A stretch of DNA of 64,000 bases from Hirudo medicinalis (taxonomy: Eukaryota; Annelida; Clitellata; Hirudinida; Hirudinidae): NCBI GenBank assembly GCA_011800805.1, contig MPNW01000097.1, positions 17,501 through 81,500 on the forward strand, written 5' to 3'. Below are positions 47,601-57,656 of this stretch, piece by piece (within the stretch, counting starts at the first letter, position 1; each line of letters begins with the position of its first letter). Made by a program: the position numbers and the translations under genes. The notes below the pieces were generated by a model. The model saw only the letters and a list, made by a program, of their open reading frames with translations. It did not search any database and was not told where the DNA came from.

Positions 47601-48703
47601 GCAAACATTCTCGAAGAAGCATGGAAGATGCCAGAAGTACAAAGGAAAAAAGTCGTCAAAAGGTATTTTGGCTGAATTCATTTTATTTGGAAGAATTTTA
47701 CACCATTGTTAATTGTTGTTAATTCATAATTTTTATCCAGGTTGCTTTTGAAGTGGCATCCAGATAAGAACATGGATAAAGAATACTTTGCCACAGTGGT
47801 CACGCAGTTCATCTACAACAAAATCGAGAGCTTAGAAATGAGCCTTCCCTGCCCCAAGACCTTCGAAGACTTCCGTTTTGATGCCCATCCTGATCCAAGA
47901 AATCCGTTTGCTGGCGAGAAATCTTTCCAGGAGAACTTCTATAAAGCCTACCAAAAATTCTCTGAGCATTTGAACAGGCGAGCCAAAGAACAAAAAGAAC
48001 AACGTGAACGCTATAAGGAAAACTTTGCTCGCGAATTTTACCCTCAAAAGGGAACTCAATTTAACTTCCACGTCCCTCCAACTTTTGCCAGCACAAATCC
48101 ACAACCAGCTTTGGCCAAAAGATTCTTGAGGCAGGCCCAAGAAGACTTGAACGCAGTACACAACGATCTAAATTTAAAGGCTAACCCTGCTTTTGAATGG
48201 GCATGTTTCAAAGCACATCAGGTATGTCGTAATAATATTGGTAATGATAATGCAGCACCAGAGTGAAAGCTTTGACGACGCGTTACCGACGCCCAAGATG
48301 GCTGTTGCTTAAGCATATGATTTTTAGATTATTCAAATAATTAAAACAAAATTCACTCTCTTATTAAATTATTGACCTAATTTAAATAGGGACTTGCTTT
48401 TTATTTATTTTCCAGGCTGCCGAGAAATCCCTCAAAGCCGCTCAATTCTTCGTGGACGCTTCGATCAGTTTCAGTCATGACCTCGTAGTTCTGGCTTCTT
48501 CTTTAGAAGATTTGGATCTCAGAAGTTTGGCACAACGTCTTCAAAATGTCGTTGGGAGTTCCAACAAATTGTATAACCCCGAACCGATCGACTTCATGGT
48601 TATACCTCACGACAAATACACTCAGGAAATGGCAGAAAAATCAGTCGGATTGGCCAAATCAATACTGGAAAGAGTCACGGAAATAATCGAATTCAAGGAA
48701 TAA
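28866..48703 (+). CDS. SACS: Sacsin: giant Hsp90-like ATPase repeat / J-domain / HEPN co-chaperone
   Basis: Sacsin is a very large co-chaperone linked to intermediate-filament and mitochondrial quality control. Twelve exons: 28866-28967, 31023-31139, 34173-34320, 34404-34624, 34701-36088, 36220-37138, 37207-38035, 38101-38536, 38599-38864, 39000-47662, 47741-48221 and 48416-48703. They give about 4,618 codons (human about 4,579). Three sacsin repeat regions start with Hsp90-type nucleotide-binding motifs: ELIQNAEDA (residue about 35), ELVQNADDA (about 1463) and ELLQNADDA (about 2508), each followed by GPALx[13 protein letters not shown] and GxGxNxVYHxTD-type text. A J-domain [10 protein letters not shown] carries HPD at about 4369-4371. 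A C-terminal HEPN domain covers about 4485-4618. All phases agree except exon 5, which holds one extra base near 35107-35147. The ATG at 28866 lies just before repeat 1, so the vertebrate N-terminal ubiquitin-like domain is not visible. The 8.7-kb exon 10 echoes the giant vertebrate exon. Confidence 0.97.
29227..29301. repeat. 11-bp minisatellite, about 7 copies
   Basis: Unit TTACTAATACG with TTACTAATACA and TTAGTAATACG variants. Confidence 0.85.
30118..30168. repeat. (GTT)n microsatellite
   Basis: About 16 uninterrupted TTG triplets. Confidence 0.95.
30570..30758. repeat. 20-bp minisatellite, about 9.5 copies
   Basis: Unit ACATTGGTGACATGGTGATT, with CTTGG in early copies and CATGG in later ones, so an expansion front can be read along the array. 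Confidence 0.95.
31140..34172 (+). other. Sacsin intron 2, repeat-rich
   Basis: Roughly 3 kb holding AAT/ATT arrays (31545-31628, 32377-32420, 32596-32646), a TTTAATAGA minisatellite (32899-33057), a (TTTA)n run (33297-33325) and a TAACAA run (33826-33860). No exon seen. Confidence 0.7.
32899..33057. repeat. 9-bp minisatellite around GATTTAATA
   Basis: About 17 imperfect copies of a nonamer near GATTTAATA; produces spurious Leu/Asp-rich frames. Confidence 0.85.
47741..48703 (+). other. SACS: Sacsin J-domain and HEPN-encoding exons 11-12
   Basis: Exon 11 begins with the last base of an Arg codon split from exon 10 and encodes the HPD-containing J-domain helix, a Lys/Glu-rich linker and the start of the HEPN domain ([14 protein letters not shown]). 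Exon 12 encodes the remaining HEPN helices and the stop. The intron between them is 48222-48415 (GTATGT to TTCCAG). Junction phases are 2 and 0. Confidence 0.9.
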
Positions 48704-48715
48704 TATCACCTCTAT

Positions 48716-48721
48716 AATAAA
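48716..48721 (+). terminator. Sacsin polyadenylation signal
   Basis: AATAAA begins 12 bases after the last base of the stop codon, so the 3' UTR is probably very short if this one is used. Confidence 0.5.
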
Positions 48722-50999
48722 TTTTTGTTGCAAATGCTAATCTTTATTATGTGCTAATTATTATTACATGTCCCGAATCATACGCGGTACGTGAATGTTG
48801 GAATTAGAGCACCTTTTTAAAATATTTTTGGACATGTCTTCATCGTCTGTGATATTCTTATGGCTGGTAATCAAAATATTTTTGCTAAGTATTTCAATGT
48901 TGCGTACTCTAACCATGAATAGGAGGTGATAACATCTAATTTTCCCAAACTTTATTTCTAAGCAACGGCTATTCCAAGCGAAACAACTCCTAAAGTGACA
49001 ACGCTTAACCTAAACGTTCATACCTCAGGTTTCTTTCTCAACATTTTCCTGTGAGTTGTATTGTCTACGACCGATCAAGTTGACTCTTTTTTATTACTTT
49101 TGACAAACCAAATGATCTAATTTCGATACAGTTAAACAACTGTGATTCACCCATTTTATGGCTTACTTTCACGTTAAATAACAAGCATCACCAACACTCT
49201 TGCCATGCTTGTTTTATTTACATCGAACGAAGTTTATGATGAGACAGTGTAGACACGAAAATGTGACCAATAGATGCTAAATCAGTCATATGATTTTGGA
49301 TGGGCAAAAGGTAAATAATCGCCTTCTCTTGATGGAAAGATCCGTCTGCTATCCATATTCGCATTCGAAATATGGGTTTGCGAAAATTTGAGCTGGTACT
49401 GTGATTTAGAATCGTTCCAAATCGAAATATCAAGAGAAGGATTGCACAACTCCGAACGGGATCGACAGAGTCCCCAGATCAACAATGAAACTCTAATACT
49501 TGATTAGTCTCCACTAGTGACATCTAATCTAAACGATAGTCACAGCCGTTCTTCCTACCACATGGCTGACGATCCGACCGAATAAAGCAATCTGACATTT
49601 AAGCACCTCAGAAAATCAAATAACTAGAACGGCCAAACGATACGAAGCCGGCCGATTCGGCCGTGCCGACCGCAACCGCAGTCGGCAAAGAAAAAAAATC
49701 GAGTTTCCTTGATGAAAACTAATGAGGTCATTTCACTGAGTTAAAAGCTTTTTCTGCTTGATTCCAAGTCATAAAAAAAATAAAAATCATTTCAGCTACT
49801 TTTTCATTTAATGAATGCAATTCAGAAGGTTCACAATTAAGCACGTCCATGCAATAGGAAGCTGTTGAACATCGATAGAACAAATTTTCTAACACTCGAG
49901 CCATCAACGGGCTCCCCACCCCATTCGACCAACTCCAAACCTTGACACCCAGAATTACCAAAAGAGAATCAAAGTCGGACAGCCGATCAGTTCGATTTTG
50001 AAACTTACGATCATTAAATATCTATTTAAAATGTAAACTTTAAAAACAGCATAACAGAACACTCGAATTGATTACACTCATAAATATCATACAAAGAGAC
50101 AAAAGCAACGACTCGCCTACTTAAGCACACGAACACGAAGTGCCGAGATAAGAAGGACGTGTGTGATTCGTTTCGAGCGGGGAGTGCAAGAACTTCTGAC
50201 TCTCGCTCGACCCTGGCGTCTCGAAATCGTCGATCGAAGCCACGTCCGGGAAAAGGTGACTGAAAGATGGCGGAAGCTTCGATCCAGATCGAGAAAATAA
50301 CTCCGACGAACTGATGCAGAAGGAGGTGGCATTAAGCAGCACGGGATACAAAAATTAAATAAAGGAATTGCAGTCGTACGACACTCACGCACGAACGACA
50401 ACAAAGACGGTGACATGATGTCGTCGACGATCGCATGTCGAACCAAGCTTTTACTTTGCACGCAGCATTCGATTGCCCGACATGTAACCCTAGTGAAAGA
50501 GCAAAGCTTATAGCATTGAATTTGCTATGACAACCATTCATCACTCAACCTCAAGCAGTGATTCCCATACTCATCGAGAGCTAAAATATCCCCTCCCCTC
50601 AGAGGTAAATGCATAATCCTAATAACCAGTGTAGAACATAGCAGGAAAAAGATGTAAAAGTCAAATATTGGACAGGAGGCCCTAAAAGTACTTAGGTGTT
50701 TCAATTCACATCGAGTAATAATTGCCAGAGTTGCAAATACTTTCCAAACTAGCGCAGGTCCGAACTTTTCTCACGACACACAAGCCGATGTTTACAGCAA
50801 TATATGATTGGGAATAATAAGCTAGGATTATGATGATTTGCGACGACACCGAAAACAATGACAAGGAAGACGAAACCAACTAGAAGGAAAGAAGGTATTA
50901 TTATCATCATAAAGGTAAAACGTCGAGCGGATTCCGGAAAACCTGCAGGACCGGGTTTTTCGAAGTACTTAGCTAACTAAGAGAAGGTGCAGTCGTTAA
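48722..50999. other. Convergent intergenic region, sacsin to LIS1
   Basis: Contains no gene I can support. The side next to 51000 should hold the LIS1 3' UTR. A moderately GC-rich patch near 49540-50480 has open frames on the minus strand without recognisable motifs. Confidence 0.5.
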
Positions 51000-53900
51000 C
51001 TAACGACACTGCCAGATTTTGATGGTGCTGTCGAGACTTCCTGTTATGACGTACGGAGTTTTCCTGTTAAAATCTGAAGACAATATTTCATTGGATGAAT
51101 GATTTCATGTCGTTCAATCAAAAGACGGACATCGGTTGAACATTTTATAATAACTAATTAGGTAACTAATACCTTAGCATTAAATGGCCTCAATGAAAAC
51201 ACTTAAATATATTATTAAAATCCATCATTCAGAATAATATATAATGATGATAATAATAATAACAACAATAATATAATAATAATAATGGTAATAGTAATAA
51301 TAACAATAATAGTAATCAGGTTAAGATTGATTATGTTACAGTTTAATAATAATTAGTTCACATTATGATAATAATCCATGACATTCACCGAAAGCAATCC
51401 TGACTGACCTAATGTGCAGACAAAGTGTTGATGAGCATCCAGAGTTTTGCAGTTTCGTTTGTTGGCAATGTCCCAAACTCTCAGGGTCCGGTCATCGCCT
51501 CCACTCAAGATGTACTTTCCACTCGGATGGAACAAGATTGACCTGACCCAGTTGTCGTGGCCTATCTGCTCATCCAAAGAGACAAACTTGTTCATCAATA
51601 TCATTCAATGACGATGAAAATGTGGTTTCATGTGTTCATCGAATAATTAAAAAAACAAAAGAGAGCTTAATTGCAATCACCGACCAGAGTGAAGAGACAC
51701 ATTTCAGAGGTCACATCCCAGACTCTGATCGTCTTGTCTCTCGATCCGGAAACCATAAACGGACCGGGCTTCTGAACTTTCTTCATCTGCCAGAACGAGA
51801 GATGAACATTTGACTACATAATCATTTCAGATATTATGATGGAATGCCAATGAAAAAACAATTGCTTACAAGAACTAAATTCATTCAAGCTTCAATAAGT
51901 ATTCATCCATTCACAAACAACAATGCCTGTCACCTCCACATATAATCAGAAGAACCTGTGAATAAATTGCTCAGCTGCACACAATGGCCATTGTGTCACA
52001 AGCAGTGTAATAACATTTTCAAATTGATACAATATAAATTGTATAAATTGATACATACAATCACATAACACACAACAAAAGATGATCTGGCTGCTTGCTG
52101 GCTGGCTAAAGCCAGTTAAACTTTAGCCTGCATCACTATAGGATGACATCACAGAGCCAAACGAAAGATCCTAGACCCTAAAATGACTTTGGATGACGTA
52201 GGAAAGAAATGACTAACGTCAATGTTTGCAGCCTCGCAGATGACGGGCACAGCGGGGTCGGTCGCCCAAGCGATGCACTCCACGACATGATCATGACCTC
52301 TCAGTTCTGCCTTGAACTCCCATGTGTTGATGGCCCAAATTCTCACTGTCTGGTCATTGGAACAGCTGGCCAATAGGCTGCCATCGGAGTTGATCCTCAC
52401 CATTCTCACCCATTCCCGGTGTCCAGTGAGTGTCTTAACACAATATCTTCAAACAAAATATATGCCAATGTAACCATTTCACCATTCAATGTCATGTGCA
52501 TGCTTGTCCAAATCCTATGGCAAAACATTGCAAGACATGTGAAGAAAAATATTTTGGTAAATCCTCAAAGTATATTGCTTCTAAGTATGACATTAGGCAG
52601 AAGCAATATTTCCCATTACATCCTGCACTAAAGATTCTTTAACATGTCCAAGTATGTTCAAACAATCAATTTTCAACCTACCCAGTTGAAACCTCCCAAA
52701 TTTTAATGGTCTTGTCTCTCGAAGAAGTGACCACGAAATCACCGCTCGGCATGAAGGTGACACTCGAGACGTTGTGGTCGTGGCCTAAACAAAAATACCA
52801 GTTGCATTGTCGGTCAATTAATATTTTTAATTGTTATTGAAATTGTATATCTTCGGTTTATCGCCTAATCGGACAGAGTATAAATGAAATTCCCAAAGTA
52901 CCTCTCATGGTTTTCACGCACTCGTAAACACTGAAATCCCAAAGTTTGACTGTGGTGTCAGCAGAAGATGAAACTGACATTGAAACATAAAAATAAAAGA
53001 AATCATAATTACTTCCTTGCAAATTAGAGATTTTAAATCATGATAGTCATAAGCAAAGATCAACATTAAATTGAGAAACCAACAACTAATCAATTGTTAA
53101 CTACCTAGCCATTTGCCATTCTGGTCAAAAGCTAAGTCCTGAACAGAGTCTGTGTGGCCTCTCATAGTTCTTTCATAGTCTCCACTCTCGTAGTCCCATA
53201 TCTATCGCACGACAAGCAGTAAGAATCAGATTTACTTTTATTAATTAACAAAAATTAAATAAAAACATAACTAAGTAAGAAACATAGTCTAAGTTTAAAT
53301 AAGTCATTGATAAGAAATCTACATTCAAAATAAGCAATACTAACATAAAATGAGTATTTGTCTCAAATGAATCTTTCAACTAAGAATGTCTTCAGTTAAC
53401 AGAAAATTACTTTCATTCCTCACTTTTATGGTTGCATCTTCACTAGCAGTGACAATGAGATTGAAAACAGGATGGAAAAGAACTTTTGTCACGGCTCCTC
53501 GGTGCCCTGTGAGGCAGTACTTCTCAGGGGGTCGAGGAATCCAATCGGCTGGATTTTGACGGTCTTTACCAGGGAGGGGTGCTTGAGTGTCATTGGTTCT
53601 TGCAGCCAACATTGACTCTAAATCAACCACCTGACGATTATGTCACCATAAATTAGGATGACGAAAAATTTTAAAGAATTGTGGTTAACACTACAAACAA
53701 GTTATTACTTTTTTTTGTAATCTTATGACAGATGTCCATTTTTTTTCTAGTAGACCTGAAAACTTGTTTTCTAGTTCAGCTGGCTGAAAAATAAACCGGT
53801 ATATTGAGAATCCTCAACTTTATGCAGCATATAAAAATAACACATGTAAAGGAGCATAAACAATAAATACCAAACTAGCTTCTTTTTTGAATTCTGCATA

Positions 53901-54044
53901 TGTATTTTCATATCCATTAGAACAAAGGTAATCGGCCACAGCCTTGTTTCTGAATACAGCAAAATTAATTGTGAAATATAAATGTGATCAGAAGTGAATC
54001 TGAGACACGCACAATTCTTCACGTTGTCTTTGAGAGAGCACCAT
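51000..54044 (-). CDS. PAFAH1B1: LIS1 / PAFAH1B1, dynein regulator with LisH and seven WD40 repeats
   Basis: LIS1 binds cytoplasmic dynein (with NudE) and promotes its active state; it is also the non-catalytic subunit of brain PAF acetylhydrolase 1b. Eleven minus-strand exons: 54013-54044, 53871-53949, 53709-53783, 53424-53630, 53105-53201, 52902-52973, 52682-52784, 52218-52446, 51685-51786, 51409-51565 and 51000-51073 (stop TAG). They join perfectly in phase to 408 residues (human 410). The start is [20 protein letters not shown], then the LisH helix, a coiled coil ([15 protein letters not shown]), and WD repeats with [48 protein letters not shown] and final [13 protein letters not shown]. 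An ATT-type microsatellite (51238-51305) sits in the last intron. Confidence 0.97.
51238..51305. repeat. AAT-type microsatellite in last LIS1 intron
   Basis: AATAAT/AACAAT triplets between the last two LIS1 exons. Confidence 0.85.
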
Positions 54045-54745
54045 CGTGAGTTGTGGGTTGATCTGGACTCGTTTGTGTTAAAATTCAAGAAGTGGCCTAC
54101 AGGATATGCACTCTGACAGACAAAGAAACATGTTATATACCTGTAATTAATAAGTGTCGTGAGTACTTAGGCAACGAAACTGCTTTATCACGACTTTGCT
54201 TAATCTTAGACAGACGTCGGAATGTTCTCAAAACCTTAAACAAGCAACAAATTTAAATAGATAGACAAGTAGGACACCTCAATCACCGAATATACTTCAC
54301 CTAACTTCACTCTTGTGTTAACAACTACCATGAATCAGAAGTATTTTTGTGGAGCATAAATTAGCGAACAAGCGGCGAACCAAATGCAGCGCAGAACTCA
54401 GTCGGAAGACCAAATTAACAAAGCAAATAAAACTAATAATACATAAAAAACGTTTTGTTTAAAATTTGTAACAAACCCTGACCGGGATCAACAACTTTGT
54501 TGAACAAATATTGTAATAAAAAAGGACAACTTCCTACACGTCAAAATATGTGCAGCGCTTAATTTTTTTCATTATGAATAAGAAATTATAATGCTTCTAA
54601 AGCGGATGTTTTAATTAATAGTTGTTGAATAGCAATTAAAATACCTTCTACATTAAAAAGAGATACTAAAAAAAAACAAATTCCGAGACAGTTGCCATTA
54701 GCTACTGTCAATACTGACTCATTTGCGAGACTATCATCTAGCGAC
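54045..54745. promoter_or_regulatory. Shared divergent upstream region of LIS1 and IFT22
   Basis: The LIS1 start codon (minus, 54044) and the IFT22 start codon (plus, 54746) are 701 bp apart with no gene between, so this interval must hold both 5' UTRs and probably both promoters. Untranslated LIS1 exons may also lie here. No TATA box or specific factor site was assigned. Confidence 0.5.
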
Positions 54746-55573
54746 ATGAAGGCAAAAGTATTGGTTATCGGGCCTCAAAAGGTTATATCTATTTAAAATG
54801 TATTTGTTGTTTAAAGTTATCGATAGAGCTTCAGGGAAGGTTTTTTGAAGGCTGGAAAAACCATTCTTTCGAATCTTCTGTCAGAGTTATCAGAAGGACT
54901 TGACGCAATTTACAGACCAACAATCGGTTGCAGAATTATTGAATTTGAAACTCAAAACCATGGAGATAAATCTACGAAAATGGACATTGAATTATGGGAC
55001 TGCAGTGGAGACAAAAGGTAATGTCGATCTTCTTTTTTTATTTATAGCAGAGAAGCTTGAATTCGGCGATAACGTAATGGCATTTGATTATTTTGTAGTT
55101 TTTCTACTTGTTGGCCAGCCATGGCCAAAGATGCACAGGGAGCCATTCTCGTCTACGATCCCTCAGAAACAGAAAGCAAAGAATTGTATCCCTGGTTAGA
55201 CTTATGATATTAGCTCAACTTTTTACCAAGAGTGCATCTTAATGATTTAACAGGTTTGACTATTTTGTGCAACAACAAGGACTCCATGACAGGCAATGCA
55301 TTATCTTTGAAAATTTAAAAAGCTCTCCTAGGAGACATGATCAAATTGGTAAGCAAAAGGCATTTTGATTGATCTTAAACTCTTATAACTTTCTAAAAAA
55401 AAAACCATTTAAACTGTCTAGCTGGATTAATGTCATCTCTTGCTGTGATAAAAATGCGCCCAGGTGATGACATGGATCTCGTGAGGAGAGATTTCAGCAA
55501 CTACTTTGCAACAATTTTTATGGAAGTGTCTGAGAGGAGAGACCAAGAAGAATTGGATCTTCTCAACATGTAA
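54746..55573 (+). CDS. IFT22: IFT22 (RABL5), Rab-like GTPase of the IFT-B complex
   Basis: IFT22 is an atypical small GTPase bound to the IFT-B complex of cilia. Five exons in consistent phase: 54746-54781, 54851-55017, 55099-55194, 55254-55348 and 55422-55573 (stop TAA), 181 residues (human 185). It starts MKAKVLVIGPQK, with the P-loop GPQKAGKT split across the first intron; then the strand IIEFE, switch-2-like ELWDCSGDKS, CWPAMAKDAQGAILVYDPSE and a C-terminal helix ending EELDLLNM. The canonical (N/T)KxD guanine motif is not evident. There is no C-terminal prenylation cysteine. Introns are 69-81 bp, far shorter than in neighbours. Confidence 0.93.
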
Positions 55574-55696
55574 TTTTGATGAGCATCAAAAAGACAATCT
55601 CATACTGCTGAAGCAACAATTGAGTAATACAGGCTATACAATGTTTATTCATTCTCTTTCATGCTTAAAAAGTAATTTCATCAAGACAATGTAACA

Positions 55697-55702
55697 AATA
55701 AA
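55697..55702 (+). terminator. IFT22 polyadenylation signal
   Basis: AATAAA about 124 bases past the stop codon. The convergent neighbour's stop is at 55851, so the two 3' UTRs lie close together or overlap. Confidence 0.5.
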
Positions 55703-55850
55703 AACAGTCTCCCAACAAATGCTTCATCCTATATTCATGACTCAGTTAAGTCACCAGTGAGAATTGACTCATTGGAAATCAAGAAAAACGAAAAACAAAT
55801 GCATAAAATAACTTAACATAAAATAATAAATCACAAATAGATTGACCTGT

Positions 55851-56672
55851 TCAAGAGAAAACTTTGTCCAAAGAAAGATGAACATTTGAGAAAGGAAACA
55901 TCTTTAGAGAAATGTAGGCATGGTCATGCACAAAATTATAAAAGTAGGAGGGGTCTGGCAGAGGGGCATTCTCACTGATATCACAGTCTTTGTTTAAATC
56001 TATCAGAATAGGGAGACTATCACAGGGGTCACTGGATTCAACATTCTCACACCTGTTAGTAAATCACACCATTATAAAACATGAGGTATTTATCAGGTTT
56101 TAATCAAAATTATTATATATGACTAACCACATATCACATTAAATATGTAAGGACTACCTTGTATGATAGGAGTGTTCAACTTGTATAGAAACATTCACAT
56201 CGCTTGAGGAATTATCTGACACTATGCGACTCTTTTCACTGTCTTTGACATTAATTCTCCTCAGATTTTGAGAACGGTGGCTTTTCACACTCTTTGGAAA
56301 AATTAATTTCTTTAATCGTAGATGTGAACATTTTAAACTTATACTTTTTCCTGCTGAAACTTAAAAATAAAAAATTTTAATAGAATGAAGTAATATAACA
56401 AATCAGATATATTTACCTTTAATGCTCTTAACTGGATTCTTGTGCTTCTTTGACGGGGCAGGACTATCTTTAGATTTCGGATGTGAGAAGATCGACGCAG
56501 TTTGCACCGGTCTGTGATAAGAATGATCCTTATTAACAGGCAGCAATTCCCTTCCCATCTGCTCTTTTATAGCTTGAGCTTTCCTTAAAACAACTGTTGG
56601 AGTTTTTTTGGCAACAGAAAAATAAGAATGGTCGAGTTTTTTGTTGCGACATGAAGAATATGAGTGATCCAT
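55851..56672 (-). CDS. Unrecognised 217-residue protein with five D/E-H-x-Y motifs
   Basis: Three minus-strand exons join in phase: 56417-56672, 56158-56353 and 55851-56052 (stop TGA). The start ATG has an in-frame stop shortly upstream, so the start is well defined. The protein is basic in its first two thirds (KKHKNPVKSIK, LRLKKLIFPKSVKSHR) and acidic to hydrophobic at the end, with no predicted fold or membrane segment. A tetrapeptide recurs: DHSY at 2-5, 14-17 and 49-52, EHSY at 145-148 and DHAY at 194-197. This matches D/E-H-x-Y, the known HCF-1-binding motif of VP16, CREB3 and similar factors, so an HCF-1 ligand or transcription cofactor is a reasonable hypothesis, not a demonstrated function. 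I cannot assign orthology. Exon 2 has two tandem acceptors (CAGCAG), giving Ala or no extra residue. Confidence 0.78.
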
Positions 56673-57656
56673 AACTTTAAAAAATTGATTTAATTATCAA
56701 ATTTGCTATAATTTAAATGTATTCCAAACAATCACTAAGAACAAGAACATGCTCCGGCCTAGCGCGAAGGTTGAGTCCCAGAGCATCAACCACCACCTTA
56801 GAATCAACAAACATAAACACGATGAAGTACGTTCAGTGACCCAAGAATATATTTTTCTAAAATGTTTCTTGCCAATGTTTTTATATAGTATTTGATTTTA
56901 CCACAGTACAGTTAGTGTTACTGTTAAAAATGTTAGTAATGTAATTATTATTTAAGTTTTAGTTATAATTTCCAGTTCAGGGTCATCATTGAGATTTTCA
57001 GGGTAGAGCAGAACATCGCTCAACCTCCCAAAAATGTCCCCAGATTAGCTTTAAAAAAGCTAGTCTCCTAAGTTAACTAAGGTCTCGTGTCTCATCATTG
57101 GAAAGATCAGGGGATAAATGTCGTTCCCCATGGCGCCCGAGCATACAGTAACAATGATGAAAACTGAGACTGAGACTGAGTAATTTTATGGGCCCACCCG
57201 GATTTCAAAATATTAAAATTTTACAATCATGACCTTTTTTCCTTTTCCATTACCAAATTGACATAACATTCTAATTCTAATATCTACTGTGGCTGCTATG
57301 CCTAGGGGCCATAAATTTCTGTCGTCGGCCTTGAGCTGGCACAGTGTCGGTTACTTAAAGGTGCAGAAATCTATACGTTTAGGACCCGCCCTTTCATCCC
57401 CATGCCACTTGTCCAAAGCCTGAAGCTCAAAAAAAGTCTACTTAACTGATCTCTCAGAGGCCTTTTATTCCCTGACGTTCGCTGCCCACTCCCACTCTTC
57501 TTTAATTTAAGTTAAAATACGCTTATTATTTTTCCATTGCAATTCTAGTTGAGAGCAGAAGATATCAATGAGAGTGAAGACTAAATACCCAAATAAATAG
57601 TTTAATTAACTTTAAAACCATGAGAATTTAATTGCAATGTTTTAAAAAGAAAATGA
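56673..57656. other. Interval between the D/E-H-x-Y gene and the FGD gene
   Basis: Holds the 5' region of the D/E-H-x-Y gene, the third copy of the dispersed repeat (57177-57315) and presumably the FGD 3' UTR. No further gene seen. Confidence 0.5.
57177..57315 (+). mobile_element. Dispersed repeat, copy 3
   Basis: Carries GGGCCCACCCGGATTTCAAA, ATATTAAAATTTTACAATCA, TGACCTTTTTTCC, CCATTACCAAATTGACATAA and GGCTGCTATGCCTAGGGGCC, closely matching copy 1 at 22605-22750 about 34 kb away. Confidence 0.7.
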
